The notes under the pieces were generated by a model that worked only from the letters and a program-made list of their open reading frames with translations, was not told the origin of the DNA and made no database searches. From the NCBI GenBank assembly GCA_023078555.1, contig CM041202.1, forward strand, positions 4,584,022-4,648,021: a DNA stretch of 64,000 nucleotides, given 5' to 3'. The position numbers were made by a program, and so were the translations under genes. This document shows positions 55,949-64,000 of this stretch, piece by piece (the first letter of the stretch is position 1; each line of letters starts with the position of its first letter). The stretch comes from Ulva prolifera (taxonomy: Eukaryota > Chlorophyta > Ulvophyceae > Ulvales > Ulvaceae).

Positions 55949-58228
55949 ATGGTCGAACCAGACATCCCGGTTGCACCCGAATGGGGGGCGGTGAACCAGT
56001 CCTTGTGTGATCCCAGGGATTCGAACATGTCTGTAGACCACGCCCAGGCACAGATTCCTGGCATCAGTATGCAGTCGCATGATAGTGTTGATAAGATTAG
56101 GCGCGCTGTAGCTGGCATGCGTTGGCTAGGCCATGTTCTCGCGGATGCCAGCCGCGGTACACGTGCGGTCGCGTCCACAGCATTCAAGGACGCGCGCCAG
56201 GTTCTTCTTCAGACCGAACTTCCAGAGGCGGAACTCCCATTCCGTCCTCTGGAACCCAAGTCCAATGCACCTGAGCTGACGGCAGCTATTGCGTTGCCTG
56301 AGGGTGGACGTTGTGAAGTTGAGTGGGGCCCTAACCCCGGCGTGACCCGTGATCTCTTGTGCCCCACGAACATGGCTGTCATGTGCTGGTTGGGCCCCCG
56401 ATTCGCAGCCCCGATGCTCGATCTGGCCTTTGCTTTTGCTACTGATTACACCTCGTTTATGCTGGCATGGCTGATGTGCCCGGCGACGGCGGACGCGCTC
56501 ATGCATATGAGCGTTCAGACTCGCGCTGCGAAGCTGAAATCTTCACCAGCCATCACCAGCCCAGGTGCAGCCGTCGTGCACTTGGCTGATGCAGCGGACA
56601 CTGTGCTGCTCCAAGTCATTCATGCCGTTTTCTTTGCGTTCAAATCTAGAGGATTTTGTTTCAACAGCATCAAGAGAGACGCCCAGATCGTCCATGTGGC
56701 CGAGTTCGTGAAGTCGGAGGCTACTCAATATCGGGACTGTACCACGCCAGCTACAACACAGGTACAATCTGTCCTCCCCACGACGTCCTCCTTCCCCGAC
56801 GTAGAGCCTAATTTTGAGGATGACAAATCTCCTATGTGGTTTAAAACAGCAGAGTACACATTTGACAACATTAAAATGCCCACAGGGGCTGCCTTGCGTG
56901 GCGACCAATCGGCGGAGTTGCGTTGGCACAAATACCAGAGTGACGCATTGCATGCACGTGCATCTTGCATGCGACTTTCTGAGCGACAGATCATCCAGCA
57001 TATCATGTCGCGCTCATGTAAACAGTCTGATCAGCACTTCGCTGTGGCACAAGAGACAGCTCTGCGTCCAAATTGCACTCTTCGCCAATGGTTGGAATGC
57101 ATCCGTGATTTTTATTTCACCAATGGCCAGTTCCGTCACAATGTTGAACGCGCATGGCAAAATTACAACATGACAGAAGCTTGCGACTTCAATGAGATCA
57201 TACATCACATCAAATCTTATTATCATCTGATTTTCCTCGATTATGCACACATGCCAGGAAAGCAGACGCGTCTTGAGTTTGCATGCATTTTGTTCACGAA
57301 GCTGCAACATATCATGTCACCCTCGTGCCAATCGCAGGTCACATCCACACTTGTCATGTTCATGCCCTTGTCACAGCTGCTGGATAAATTCCAAAATGAA
57401 TTGACACCGGCCATGCTTGAGAACACAGAGAAAGCTGATTCAGTCGCAATGAATTTCGTGTCATGGGCGATCAAGCAGCTGCTTCAGGTTCGCGAGTCTG
57501 CCAACACTGTCAGAAGATTTTCAGCAGATACATCTGAAAGTCGGTTCGACTATGCCATGTTATATAACAAACGCAAAAACATGACTGACAAACCCGCACA
57601 GCAGGCCGCTGCAGCAAACATTCCACGACCCCCTAATAAAGGCCGACATATGCAGACTCAACAGGACACTCAACCAGTGGGACATATCCCGTTTCTCAAA
57701 GAAATGTGCAACACTAATAGCGAAACCGACCTCCGCCGGTTTTGGCAGGAGCTGCAACATTTTCCTGGTGTCAAACTCACACCGGCGTTCATAGCAGCAG
57801 TGGAGAAAGAGTTCGCCGGCGGGCCCACCTCGCTCCGCGGCGCCCTCTCCCACGCAACAGGCCCCCTCCCGGGCACATTGACAGCCGATACCCTTGGCAC
57901 AGTTCAGCTGTTGTGCAAGGTATACTTCATGTTCAAGTATAAACAGTGTGGCATGTGTCCCCCCAACCGCAGCAACCCGCAACAGGCAATGCACAAGTTG
58001 GGCGATTGCCCATGCTTCACCAACCTTGTGCCGCCAGCAGCTAAGGCAGCGTTCTTCGCGGACCCGTCCAACAGGGACAGGACGCTCACCCCGCTGCCAA
58101 CCGGGTACCAGCTTCCACCACCAGCAGCCGATCAGCGGCATGACAGAGGCAAACGCAACCGGTATGACCCTAACAACCGTAAGGGTAACCCCAAGCGGAC
58201 ACGGCATGACGCACCACATATACGCTGA
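55949..58228 (+). CDS. Gypsy F Gag
   Basis: 759 codons, ATG in a strong context (GCCACCATGG). It forms the particle shell and binds RNA. The central part (LRQWLECIRDFYFTNGQFRH ... FNEIIHHIKSYYHLIFLDY) has the helical character of a gypsy capsid. Near the C-terminus CGMC-X11-H-X4-C (CGMCPPNRSNPQQAMHKLGDC) looks like a zinc knuckle with an unusually long spacing instead of C-X2-C-X4-H-X4-C. A basic tail (RGKRNRYDPNNRKGNPKRTR) follows. It ends at TGA 58226-58228, directly in frame with Pol. Confidence 0.8.
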   Translation: MVEPDIPVAPEWGAVNQSLCDPRDSNMSVDHAQAQIPGISMQSHDSVDKIRRAVAGMRWLGHVLADASRGTRAVASTAFKDARQVLLQTELPEAELPFRPLEPKSNAPELTAAIALPEGGRCEVEWGPNPGVTRDLLCPTNMAVMCWLGPRFAAPMLDLAFAFATDYTSFMLAWLMCPATADALMHMSVQTRAAKLKSSPAITSPGAAVVHLADAADTVLLQVIHAVFFAFKSRGFCFNSIKRDAQIVHVAEFVKSEATQYRDCTTPATTQVQSVLPTTSSFPDVEPNFEDDKSPMWFKTAEYTFDNIKMPTGAALRGDQSAELRWHKYQSDALHARASCMRLSERQIIQHIMSRSCKQSDQHFAVAQETALRPNCTLRQWLECIRDFYFTNGQFRHNVERAWQNYNMTEACDFNEIIHHIKSYYHLIFLDYAHMPGKQTRLEFACILFTKLQHIMSPSCQSQVTSTLVMFMPLSQLLDKFQNELTPAMLENTEKADSVAMNFVSWAIKQLLQVRESANTVRRFSADTSESRFDYAMLYNKRKNMTDKPAQQAAAANIPRPPNKGRHMQTQQDTQPVGHIPFLKEMCNTNSETDLRRFWQELQHFPGVKLTPAFIAAVEKEFAGGPTSLRGALSHATGPLPGTLTADTLGTVQLLCKVYFMFKYKQCGMCPPNRSNPQQAMHKLGDCPCFTNLVPPAAKAAFFADPSNRDRTLTPLPTGYQLPPPAADQRHDRGKRNRYDPNNRKGNPKRTRHDAPHIR

Positions 58229-61200
58229 GAAACAGGCAAGCCGCCCTCCGCAGGCCCTCAATGGGCGGTAGAGCCACACATATTGGCTGCACGATTGTCC
58301 CCTGTTTCAGCACAACGCTTTGATTCACACCTAAAATCCCAACAAGGAACTTTATTTGATGTTCACAAGCTATCTAGCAATATTGTGGTCACGCTGCCTT
58401 ACACTGACGAAGCACAGGTTGCGTTGAGGCACATACACACAATTGATATGAACAAACATACCATCACGATTGTTGTTCCTGCGCGAATCTTTGAGTCATC
58501 GGCATTTCTGCCATTCCTACGCCAACATTCGCACACCACTGTGGATGAAGCATGTCATATTCTTGAATATACAGCTGGCTCAGCTGTCCCTGGAAAGCAA
58601 AAGTACCATATCTGCACTTTTATCACGAATCAGCGTGCATCCATCCACCCTGACAAAAAAGCTGCCGTATCGGTCACACATGCAGATTTTATGGATCTGC
58701 TGTGCACAATGCCCACGTCTATCCACGGCCATTTCACGAAGGCACTGGTTGATACCGCGGCCAACCATAGCATGATCACGCGCACCTTCCTGAACCGACA
58801 TGACATTGCTTACACACCACAACACAGCGTCACTATTGGAATTTCCGCCACCGAGGCATCATGTCTTGGCACGGTCACCCTTGACACACGAGTCGGCAGA
58901 AACATCATATCCGTCACGTACACAGTGGTGGATTCGCTACCATGTGCAGCGGCAGACTTTCAACCTAATGAAGCTCTATTTGCATTGGATGTGATATCTG
59001 CTGTAGACATGCATATCAAATTCAAACATCCCCACATACTGATCACGATTCCCCCTCCGAAGCCGAAGCGTGGCAAGAAGGGCAGGATATGGTTGCATGC
59101 AATACACAAAAGCACAAATAAGTTCACTACTGAAACTAGCACGATGGATGATTTTTTTACATCTGCCCGTGAACTCAAAGCCATGACTAGCTCTAAGCGC
59201 GCTGCGAAATATCCCGTGTATGTCGCACACATCAAACCAACCATCGAGTCTATACGTACCAGTTGTGCTAGTGCGCGCAGGAAAGGATACTTGTCGCAAC
59301 AAGTGGCTCCAGCGCACCAGCCACAAGCACCTGACACGATACCAAAACAAATACAAGCCATCATTGACAAACATTCCCACGAAGGCGGCACGCTGGGGCC
59401 GGCACCGCCGAATACATCAGCATCTGGTTTTGAAATGGACATTGACTTGTTGCCGGGCACTCGCCCTAAGGCTGCCAGGCAATATAGGTTGACACCTATC
59501 GAACAACTAGAACTCGAGAAACAATTGCAGCATTTGATTGACATGGGGTGGGTACAGCCATCCATCTCCCCGTGGGCGTCTTGCGTCCTTTTTGCACCAA
59601 AACCGGGTGGCAAGCTTAGACTATGCATAGACTATCGATACTTGAACGAGAACACCATCAAAAACACATACCCACTGCCACGCATTGACACGTTGCTTGA
59701 CAAACTCAGGGGTCACAAGTTCTTTTCTGCGCTTGATTTACAGTCTGGATACCACCAAATCAAATTGTCCGAATCAGCAGGCCCCAAAACAGCATTTCGC
59801 ACCCCGGATGGTCTATATCAATGGACTGTCATGCCATTTGGACTTTCCAATGCACCATCAGTATTCCAACAAGCTGTCCACGTTGTCTTGAAAGGTCTTA
59901 TAGGAAAAATATGCTTAGCTTACCTTGACGACATCATAGTGCTAGCACCGTCCGAGAAAGATCATGCGAAAAATCTAGATGTTGTTTTGACGCGACTCTC
60001 TGAACACCGGTTCTTCTGCAACACCACCAAGTGTCAATTTGCATTACAAGAGATCAAGTATCTGGGTCATGTAGTCACGGCTGACACGGTCAAGCCGGAC
60101 CCCTATAAAGTCTCGGTCTTGAAGGATTGGCCCTTGGAAGACTTGCAAAAGTCGCCAAACAATATCAGATCATTTCTTGGGTTAGCAGGGTACTTTCGAC
60201 GATTCATTCCAAAGTTTCCCACCCTGGCGGGCCCGCTGCTCCAACGCATATGTGCTAAGGAGCAACATCCATGGACAGTGCATCACACACAATCCTTCGA
60301 AAACATTAAACACGCGTTGATAAATGCCACAATCATGCGTCACCCCGATCCCAACCGGCCGTTCCACATGTACACTGATGCGTCCGACTACGCGTACGGA
60401 GCGGTGCTCACGCAAGAATATGAGGGTAAATTGGCTCCGATTGCCTGGGTGGGTCGCAAGCTCAACAAGTCGGAAGAGAATTATTACACCCTCGAGAAAG
60501 AACTCGGGGCCATAGTGTTCGCATACCGCCAATGGCGGTGTTACTTAGAAAACAATCAAACTGTGTTCATACATTCAGACCATAACCCTCTGCGGTTTTT
60601 GCAAACACAGAAAAAGCTGACAGGCAAACATGCCCGATGGCTTGAATCTCTTTCCCGTATTGACTGGAAAATAACATACATACCCGGAGACAAAAATGTG
60701 GTTGCTGACGCAGTCAGTAGAGCTACACATTTGCCCAATACAGAAGTGACCCTTCATGATGGCATGACATTGTGCGCGGAACATCCCCAGCAACCATATC
60801 GGGCACTTGCGCTTACCAATCTTCTAGTGCGCAGGCCACTTACACCCACGGATTTTCCACCCCTGCCAACATCGTCGGAATCATCAAGTGGGACATCCCG
60901 GGCGACCCACCGCCAGACTTCCCAACAGGCCTGTCAGTCAACCGGCACAATGGGCAGCATGCCTTTACATATGGTGGGTCAACCCGCACGGCCAACTCCC
61001 GCCGCCAGCGCCGACAACATCCTCCCGGCAATCTTCACATCGGGCAGGCGCTCAATACTCCCGCAAACCTTGGGGCTGCCGCCGGGTCTCCCGGAAGTAC
61101 AGCCTCCACAGTCGTCGCCGACGGCCCCGTCACACCCACCGTCGACGCCCCCGCCAGGGCTGCAGCTACCGCTGCGAAGTTCTCCGCCGACATCACAACC

Positions 61201-62749
61201 TCGGGCCCAGCACACGCAAACGCCGCCGCCGCCCGAGCTGCCGCAACAGCAGCAGCTTTCGCCAAAGCCCTCTTACCACCAACACACATCGCCCAAGGAA
61301 GTTCTACCCCCTCCCCCAGCACACCCGGGAAAGAACCTTCAGCAACAGCCACAGCCACGGCAGCCGCCACAGCAGCTGCCGCCGCCGCCCTTGCCGCCAC
61401 CTCACTCGACGATTCGGAACGCCCCTCCAAAAGCCGCAACCTCGGCGCTCGAATCACTCCCGGCAGAAAAGTCTCCGCAGCTCTCCGAGGAGCCCACGCC
61501 CGAGCAGCCAGAGGGAATGGTCATTGACCAAGAAACTTTTGCAGAAATCGGTGCGAATCTCCACGACCAGCACAATAAACACCTAACATTAGACACAGTG
61601 ATAGATGATTTTTGGGAACGCCTCCGTACTGGATATGCACATGACCCGGCATTTCGGAACCCGTCCCCGAAATTTCGTTTTGACAAACATTTTCAAGCAT
61701 ACTTCCTTGACCACAAACTGGTTGTGCCCGACCACGATGCCTTGCGTAAACGAATCTTGTTGTGGCACCACGTACACCCATGGCACGCGCATCTGGGTAT
61801 ACACAGGACACAAGCACTCATCATGGACACATTCCACTGGGACAACATTAGTGATGACATTGCAGCATTTGTCACACAATGCCATTCTTGCCAACTAATG
61901 AAGTCTCCGGGATGCTCTGATAGCACGTTGTCACCGTTGCCTATACCCACAGCATGTTGGCGCGTTGTTAGTCTGGGCATGATTACACAACTACCGCGCA
62001 CGACATCGGGGTTTGACTGCATCACCGTGTTTGTCGACCAATTTTCCAAGATGGTTCGCCTGATCCCCACTGTCAACACACTGGATGGGCCTGGTTTTGC
62101 TCAACTGTTTTTCACACACATATACCCCCACTACGGTTTGCCTTTGGGGATTTGTAGTGACAGAGGAGCGCAATGGAACAATAAGTTCTTCAAAAGCATC
62201 TGTTCGCACATGGGCATCGACTTGCGTCTCACGTTTTCATATCACCCTCGTGCAAATGGTCAAGTCGAGCGCCTCAATAGAGTCATTGAGGAAGCTCTGC
62301 GCCATTTCGTCAACCCGGCACACGACGATTGGGACACGTTCCTCCCCCACGTCGAGTTCAGCATCAATAGCGCAAAGAACGCGAGCACCGGATGCACACC
62401 ATTTCAGCTCAATCGCATAACACCCCCGCTGTCCCCCACAGCACTAGCATTTTCCCTCCCGGAATCACGTAAGTTGCATACATCTGTCTTGCACCGTATG
62501 TACTGCCACTTGGCAAAACAAGCCTTGTCTGAAGCCAAACAGAGCATGTGGTCAGGCCCCCTCAACTCGAAACCGTCGCCACAATTTGCGGTGGGCAACC
62601 GGTGTTGTTGTCAATATCTAAACTGGCACTGCATCATCCGTCGTTGCGCCGCAAGTTCACGGCGCGGTGGGTCGGTCCATGCACAATTTTGGAATTGGTG
62701 GGCACACGTGCAGCCAAGCTGCAACTACCCGCCACTTTGCGTGCCCTGA
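58229..62749 (+). CDS. Gypsy F Pol: protease, RT, RNase H, integrase
   Basis: Open in the Gag frame straight after the TGA; no ATG is needed or obvious near the start. Protease has ALVDTAANHSMIT (at about 58744), where DT-G/S-G is usual. RT has FFSALDLQSGYHQI, MPFGLSNAPSVFQ and the active site YLDD (59921-59932). RNase H has TDASDYAYGAVL, ENYYTLEKELGAIVFA and HSDHNPLRFLQT. A Pro/Gln/Ser-rich stretch of about 220 residues (60840-61500) separates it from integrase, which has a C-X2-C zinc half (CHSCQLMK), SDRGAQWNNKFF and HPRANGQVERLNRVIEEALR. The first catalytic Asp is replaced by Gly (GGC, 61976-61978, in VSLGMITQLP). The frame is lost near 62598, so the last ~50 codons are out of frame. Confidence 0.85.
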   Translation, partial: ETGKPPSAGPQWAVEPHILAARLSPVSAQRFDSHLKSQQGTLFDVHKLSSNIVVTLPYTDEAQVALRHIHTIDMNKHTITIVVPARIFESSAFLPFLRQHSHTTVDEACHILEYTAGSAVPGKQKYHICTFITNQRASIHPDKKAAVSVTHADFMDLLCTMPTSIHGHFTKALVDTAANHSMITRTFLNRHDIAYTPQHSVTIGISATEASCLGTVTLDTRVGRNIISVTYTVVDSLPCAAADFQPNEALFALDVISAVDMHIKFKHPHILITIPPPKPKRGKKGRIWLHAIHKSTNKFTTETSTMDDFFTSARELKAMTSSKRAAKYPVYVAHIKPTIESIRTSCASARRKGYLSQQVAPAHQPQAPDTIPKQIQAIIDKHSHEGGTLGPAPPNTSASGFEMDIDLLPGTRPKAARQYRLTPIEQLELEKQLQHLIDMGWVQPSISPWASCVLFAPKPGGKLRLCIDYRYLNENTIKNTYPLPRIDTLLDKLRGHKFFSALDLQSGYHQIKLSESAGPKTAFRTPDGLYQWTVMPFGLSNAPSVFQQAVHVVLKGLIGKICLAYLDDIIVLAPSEKDHAKNLDVVLTRLSEHRFFCNTTKCQFALQEIKYLGHVVTADTVKPDPYKVSVLKDWPLEDLQKSPNNIRSFLGLAGYFRRFIPKFPTLAGPLLQRICAKEQHPWTVHHTQSFENIKHALINATIMRHPDPNRPFHMYTDASDYAYGAVLTQEYEGKLAPIAWVGRKLNKSEENYYTLEKELGAIVFAYRQWRCYLENNQTVFIHSDHNPLRFLQTQKKLTGKHARWLESLSRIDWKITYIPGDKNVVADAVSRATHLPNTEVTLHDGMTLCAEHPQQPYRALALTNLLVRRPLTPTDFPPLPTSSESSSGTSRATHRQTSQQACQSTGTMGSMPLHMVGQPARPTPAASADNILPAIFTSGRRSILPQTLGLPPGLPEVQPPQSSPTAPSHPPSTPPPGLQLPLRSSPPTSQPRAQHTQTPPPPELPQQQQLSPKPSYHQHTSPKEVLPPPPAHPGKNLQQQPQPRQPPQQLPPPPLPPPHSTIRNAPPKAATSALESLPAEKSPQLSEEPTPEQPEGMVIDQETFAEIGANLHDQHNKHLTLDTVIDDFWERLRTGYAHDPAFRNPSPKFRFDKHFQAYFLDHKLVVPDHDALRKRILLWHHVHPWHAHLGIHRTQALIMDTFHWDNISDDIAAFVTQCHSCQLMKSPGCSDSTLSPLPIPTACWRVVSLGMITQLPRTTSGFDCITVFVDQFSKMVRLIPTVNTLDGPGFAQLFFTHIYPHYGLPLGICSDRGAQWNNKFFKSICSHMGIDLRLTFSYHPRANGQVERLNRVIEEALRHFVNPAHDDWDTFLPHVEFSINSAKNASTGCTPFQLNRITPPLSPTALAFSLPESRKLHTSVLHRMYCHLAKQALSEAKQSMWSGPLNSKPSPQFAVGNRCCCQYLNWHCIIRRCAASSRRGGSVHAQFWNWWAHVQPSCNYPPLCVP

Positions 62750-63291
62750 AGATACACAATGTTTTTCACTTCTCTTGCCTGAAGCCGTACATAGACGCGC
62801 ATTATCATGAATGTACCGCCGCGCCGCAACCTAACGCGAGTATGGATGCTGACAAGGTGTTTGAAGTTGAATCGGTCATAGATTACAGACGGACACACCG
62901 CGCCACAGCGACAACAGCACGCGCGGGGCCGCACTACCTCGTCCGCTGGAAAGGGTACTCTGCGCAACACGATATGTGGCTCCCGGTCGGCGAATTGGGC
63001 AATTGTTTAGACAAAGTTGCCGGATACTTATTTCAACACGCGTCGTCCAAAGAACGCGACATCATGATAGACCAATTCCCGAAGCGTGCGCGCTTGCAGC
63101 TTACCCATTTGGTGCAGCGAGCACATCGCACAGCACACCGCGATACCAATACGTGCGAGTCTCCGTCGCGACCACCTCGGCTGCACACGAAGACGCGCCG
63201 GAAGTCACAACGAATTTCCAATATGCCTCCAAAACATGCAGCCGTTGCTCGCTTTCGCTATTGTAGCGCATGTGCGGCATACTTGCATTGA
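62590..63291 (+). CDS. Gypsy F integrase C-terminus and chromodomain (shifted frame)
   Basis: After a one-base frameshift near 62598 the protein continues as VLLSISKLALHHPSLRRKFT, RWVGPCTILELV and IHNVFHFSCLKPY, the conserved GPY/F-type integrase end. A chromodomain follows at about 62867-63040: FEVESVIDYRR ... HYLVRWKGYSAQHDMWLPVGEL, with the Tyr/Trp aromatic positions expected for binding methylated histone H3. In chromoviruses this domain directs integration to heterochromatin. A basic tail ends at TGA 63291. Confidence 0.85.
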   Translation, partial: GGQPVLLSISKLALHHPSLRRKFTARWVGPCTILELVGTRAAKLQLPATLRALKIHNVFHFSCLKPYIDAHYHECTAAPQPNASMDADKVFEVESVIDYRRTHRATATTARAGPHYLVRWKGYSAQHDMWLPVGELGNCLDKVAGYLFQHASSKERDIMIDQFPKRARLQLTHLVQRAHRTAHRDTNTCESPSRPPRLHTKTRRKSQRISNMPPKHAAVARFRYCSACAAYLH

Positions 63292-64000
63292 GCTGCGCCC
63301 AGCGTCGGTTGCGGTAGGGGACGCCTGAATGTAATTGTTACGCTAACATGGGCATACCAGGGTCGCTAGGAGCGGGTATGACGCAGAACTTGCGACCGAG
63401 TTCTGCCCGCTCCGCCGCACACCTTTGTGTCGGTTCATATGATGCGTCAGTGTTGTGGCACGGCATTTCCTCTCTTTTCACCGATCCTCATGCATTCGTC
63501 ATGCACGGTTTAATAGACTGCCGCGATGCTTCCGCCGGCAGAAACAGGAGGTCAACACGTAGCACGTGTCAACACGCGTGTCGCATTTTTCAATGTGTGC
63601 ACAGGCCGTGCACGCCCGTCGTGGTCCCCATGAGCTACCGCAATATGACGGTTTTGTGCAGTGGCAGCACTGCCTACATTCGACAATGGCCATGCGTCCA
63701 CAGACACGCGGCCCTTTGAGTTGTTGAAGAATATCAAGCATCTGCTTCAAGAAGTGGGCCAAATGCCCATGTTTGGCGTCTCAATATCAGAGTTTCGGCG
63801 CCTTCTGCTTGAGGTCATCGACGCCAATGAAGCCGCCGACTCGGCCGCGGTTCGTAGGTCTACAGCTATTGCCAACCTGGTCAGCGTCACGGCCGCTTCA
63901 AAGGGCAGAGTCGTGGGAACATACCTTGAGGATATCATATTCGCATTTTATCAGACTTGATTTCCTGACAAATGTATCCTAACATCCTTGTAACCTGATT
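63292..64000 (+). other. Sequence downstream of element F pol; small ORF at 63661-63960
   Basis: No match to the 5' LTR region was seen. A 99-codon plus-strand ORF (63661-63960) encodes RPFELLKNIKHLLQEVGQMP ... FRRLLLEVIDANEAADSAA ... GTYLEDIIFAFYQT, a balanced helical composition that could be a real exon or an extra ORF between pol and the 3' LTR. No family is recognised. Confidence 0.35.

Larger units (their letters stand above)
55570..64000 (+). mobile_element. Gypsy chromovirus element F, 3' LTR not in window
   Basis: A Ty3/gypsy element in the order LTR-like leader, Gag, protease, RT, RNase H, Pro/Gln-rich insert, integrase, chromodomain. Gag and Pol share one frame with a single TGA between them, and Pol has one frameshift near the integrase C-terminus. 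The coding part ends at 63291 and the 3' LTR presumably lies beyond 64000. A start TGGCGCC at about 55938, next to the gag ATG, resembles a tRNA-Asp-type primer-binding site but matches only seven bases. Confidence 0.85.

Noticed and set aside
56004..56050. TGATCCCAGGGATTCGAAC looked like a tRNA 3' half or a tRNA-primer site inside gypsy gag
   Set aside because: The reverse complement has no pairing T-stem or D-arm, TGG is not in the right place, and it lies inside a good Gag frame.
58283..58285. Start of a separate Pol ORF
   Set aside because: The codon is TTG and the frame is open back to the TGA at 58226-58228, so there is no evidence of independent initiation.

Overview
This is a eukaryotic nuclear window, most likely from a unicellular alga or other protist. 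It has spliceosomal GT-AG introns, a ceramide-kinase gene, Ty1/copia and Ty3/gypsy chromodomain retrotransposons, a LINE with a restriction-like endonuclease domain, DNA transposons with 8-bp target duplications, and long microsatellites. I cannot name the species. Only two or three stretches look like host genes; most of the rest is mobile DNA, and much of it is nested.

Layout. 1-1.85 kb: unassigned sequence with a gypsy-type LTR remnant. 1.85-8.0 kb: decayed plus-strand copia element D, broken by 5'-truncated LINE copies of 1261, 144, 33 and 15 bp. 8.1-14.3 kb: minus-strand copia element E of a second lineage, with two more LINE copies, one of which makes an in-frame copia-LINE chimeric ORF. 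15-16.2 kb: probable beta-helix host exons and a (TG)n tract. 16.75-18.4 kb: ceramide kinase, minus strand. 20.5-21.2 kb: copia fragment C. 21.3-46.46 kb: plus-strand copia element B, split by five later insertions. These are the nearly intact copia A (LTRs differing at 3 of 349 positions), three solo LTRs, and a 12.4-kb DNA transposon T; the target duplications of all five are visible. 47.9-49.2 kb: a 1.26-kb DNA transposon U inserted in a short satellite. 49.3-50.5 kb: GC-rich satellite-like repeats. 52.4-54.2 kb: a doubtful minus-strand gene. 55.6-63.3 kb: gypsy chromovirus F, whose Gag and Pol are separated by a single in-frame TGA.

The most unusual object is T (31508-43888). It has hAT-like terminal inverted repeats (TAAGGCTGGCC / TAGGGCTGGCC) and a perfect 8-bp duplication, GGTAAGAG. 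Yet the only recombinase I can recognise in it is a Crypton-type tyrosine recombinase. A chain of phase-compatible GT-AG exons from 32997 to 37186 gives an uninterrupted frame of about 924 codons with R, HxxR and Y boxes. U has related ends, the same 8-bp duplication length, and the same palindrome type (TRTACCGGTAYA) exactly 11 bp inside one end. T and U may therefore be the large and small members of one transposon family that pairs TIR/TSD ends with a tyrosine recombinase, a combination I do not know to be described for Cryptons.

All assignments are by eye from motifs and from alignments between copies inside the window; no database search was possible.
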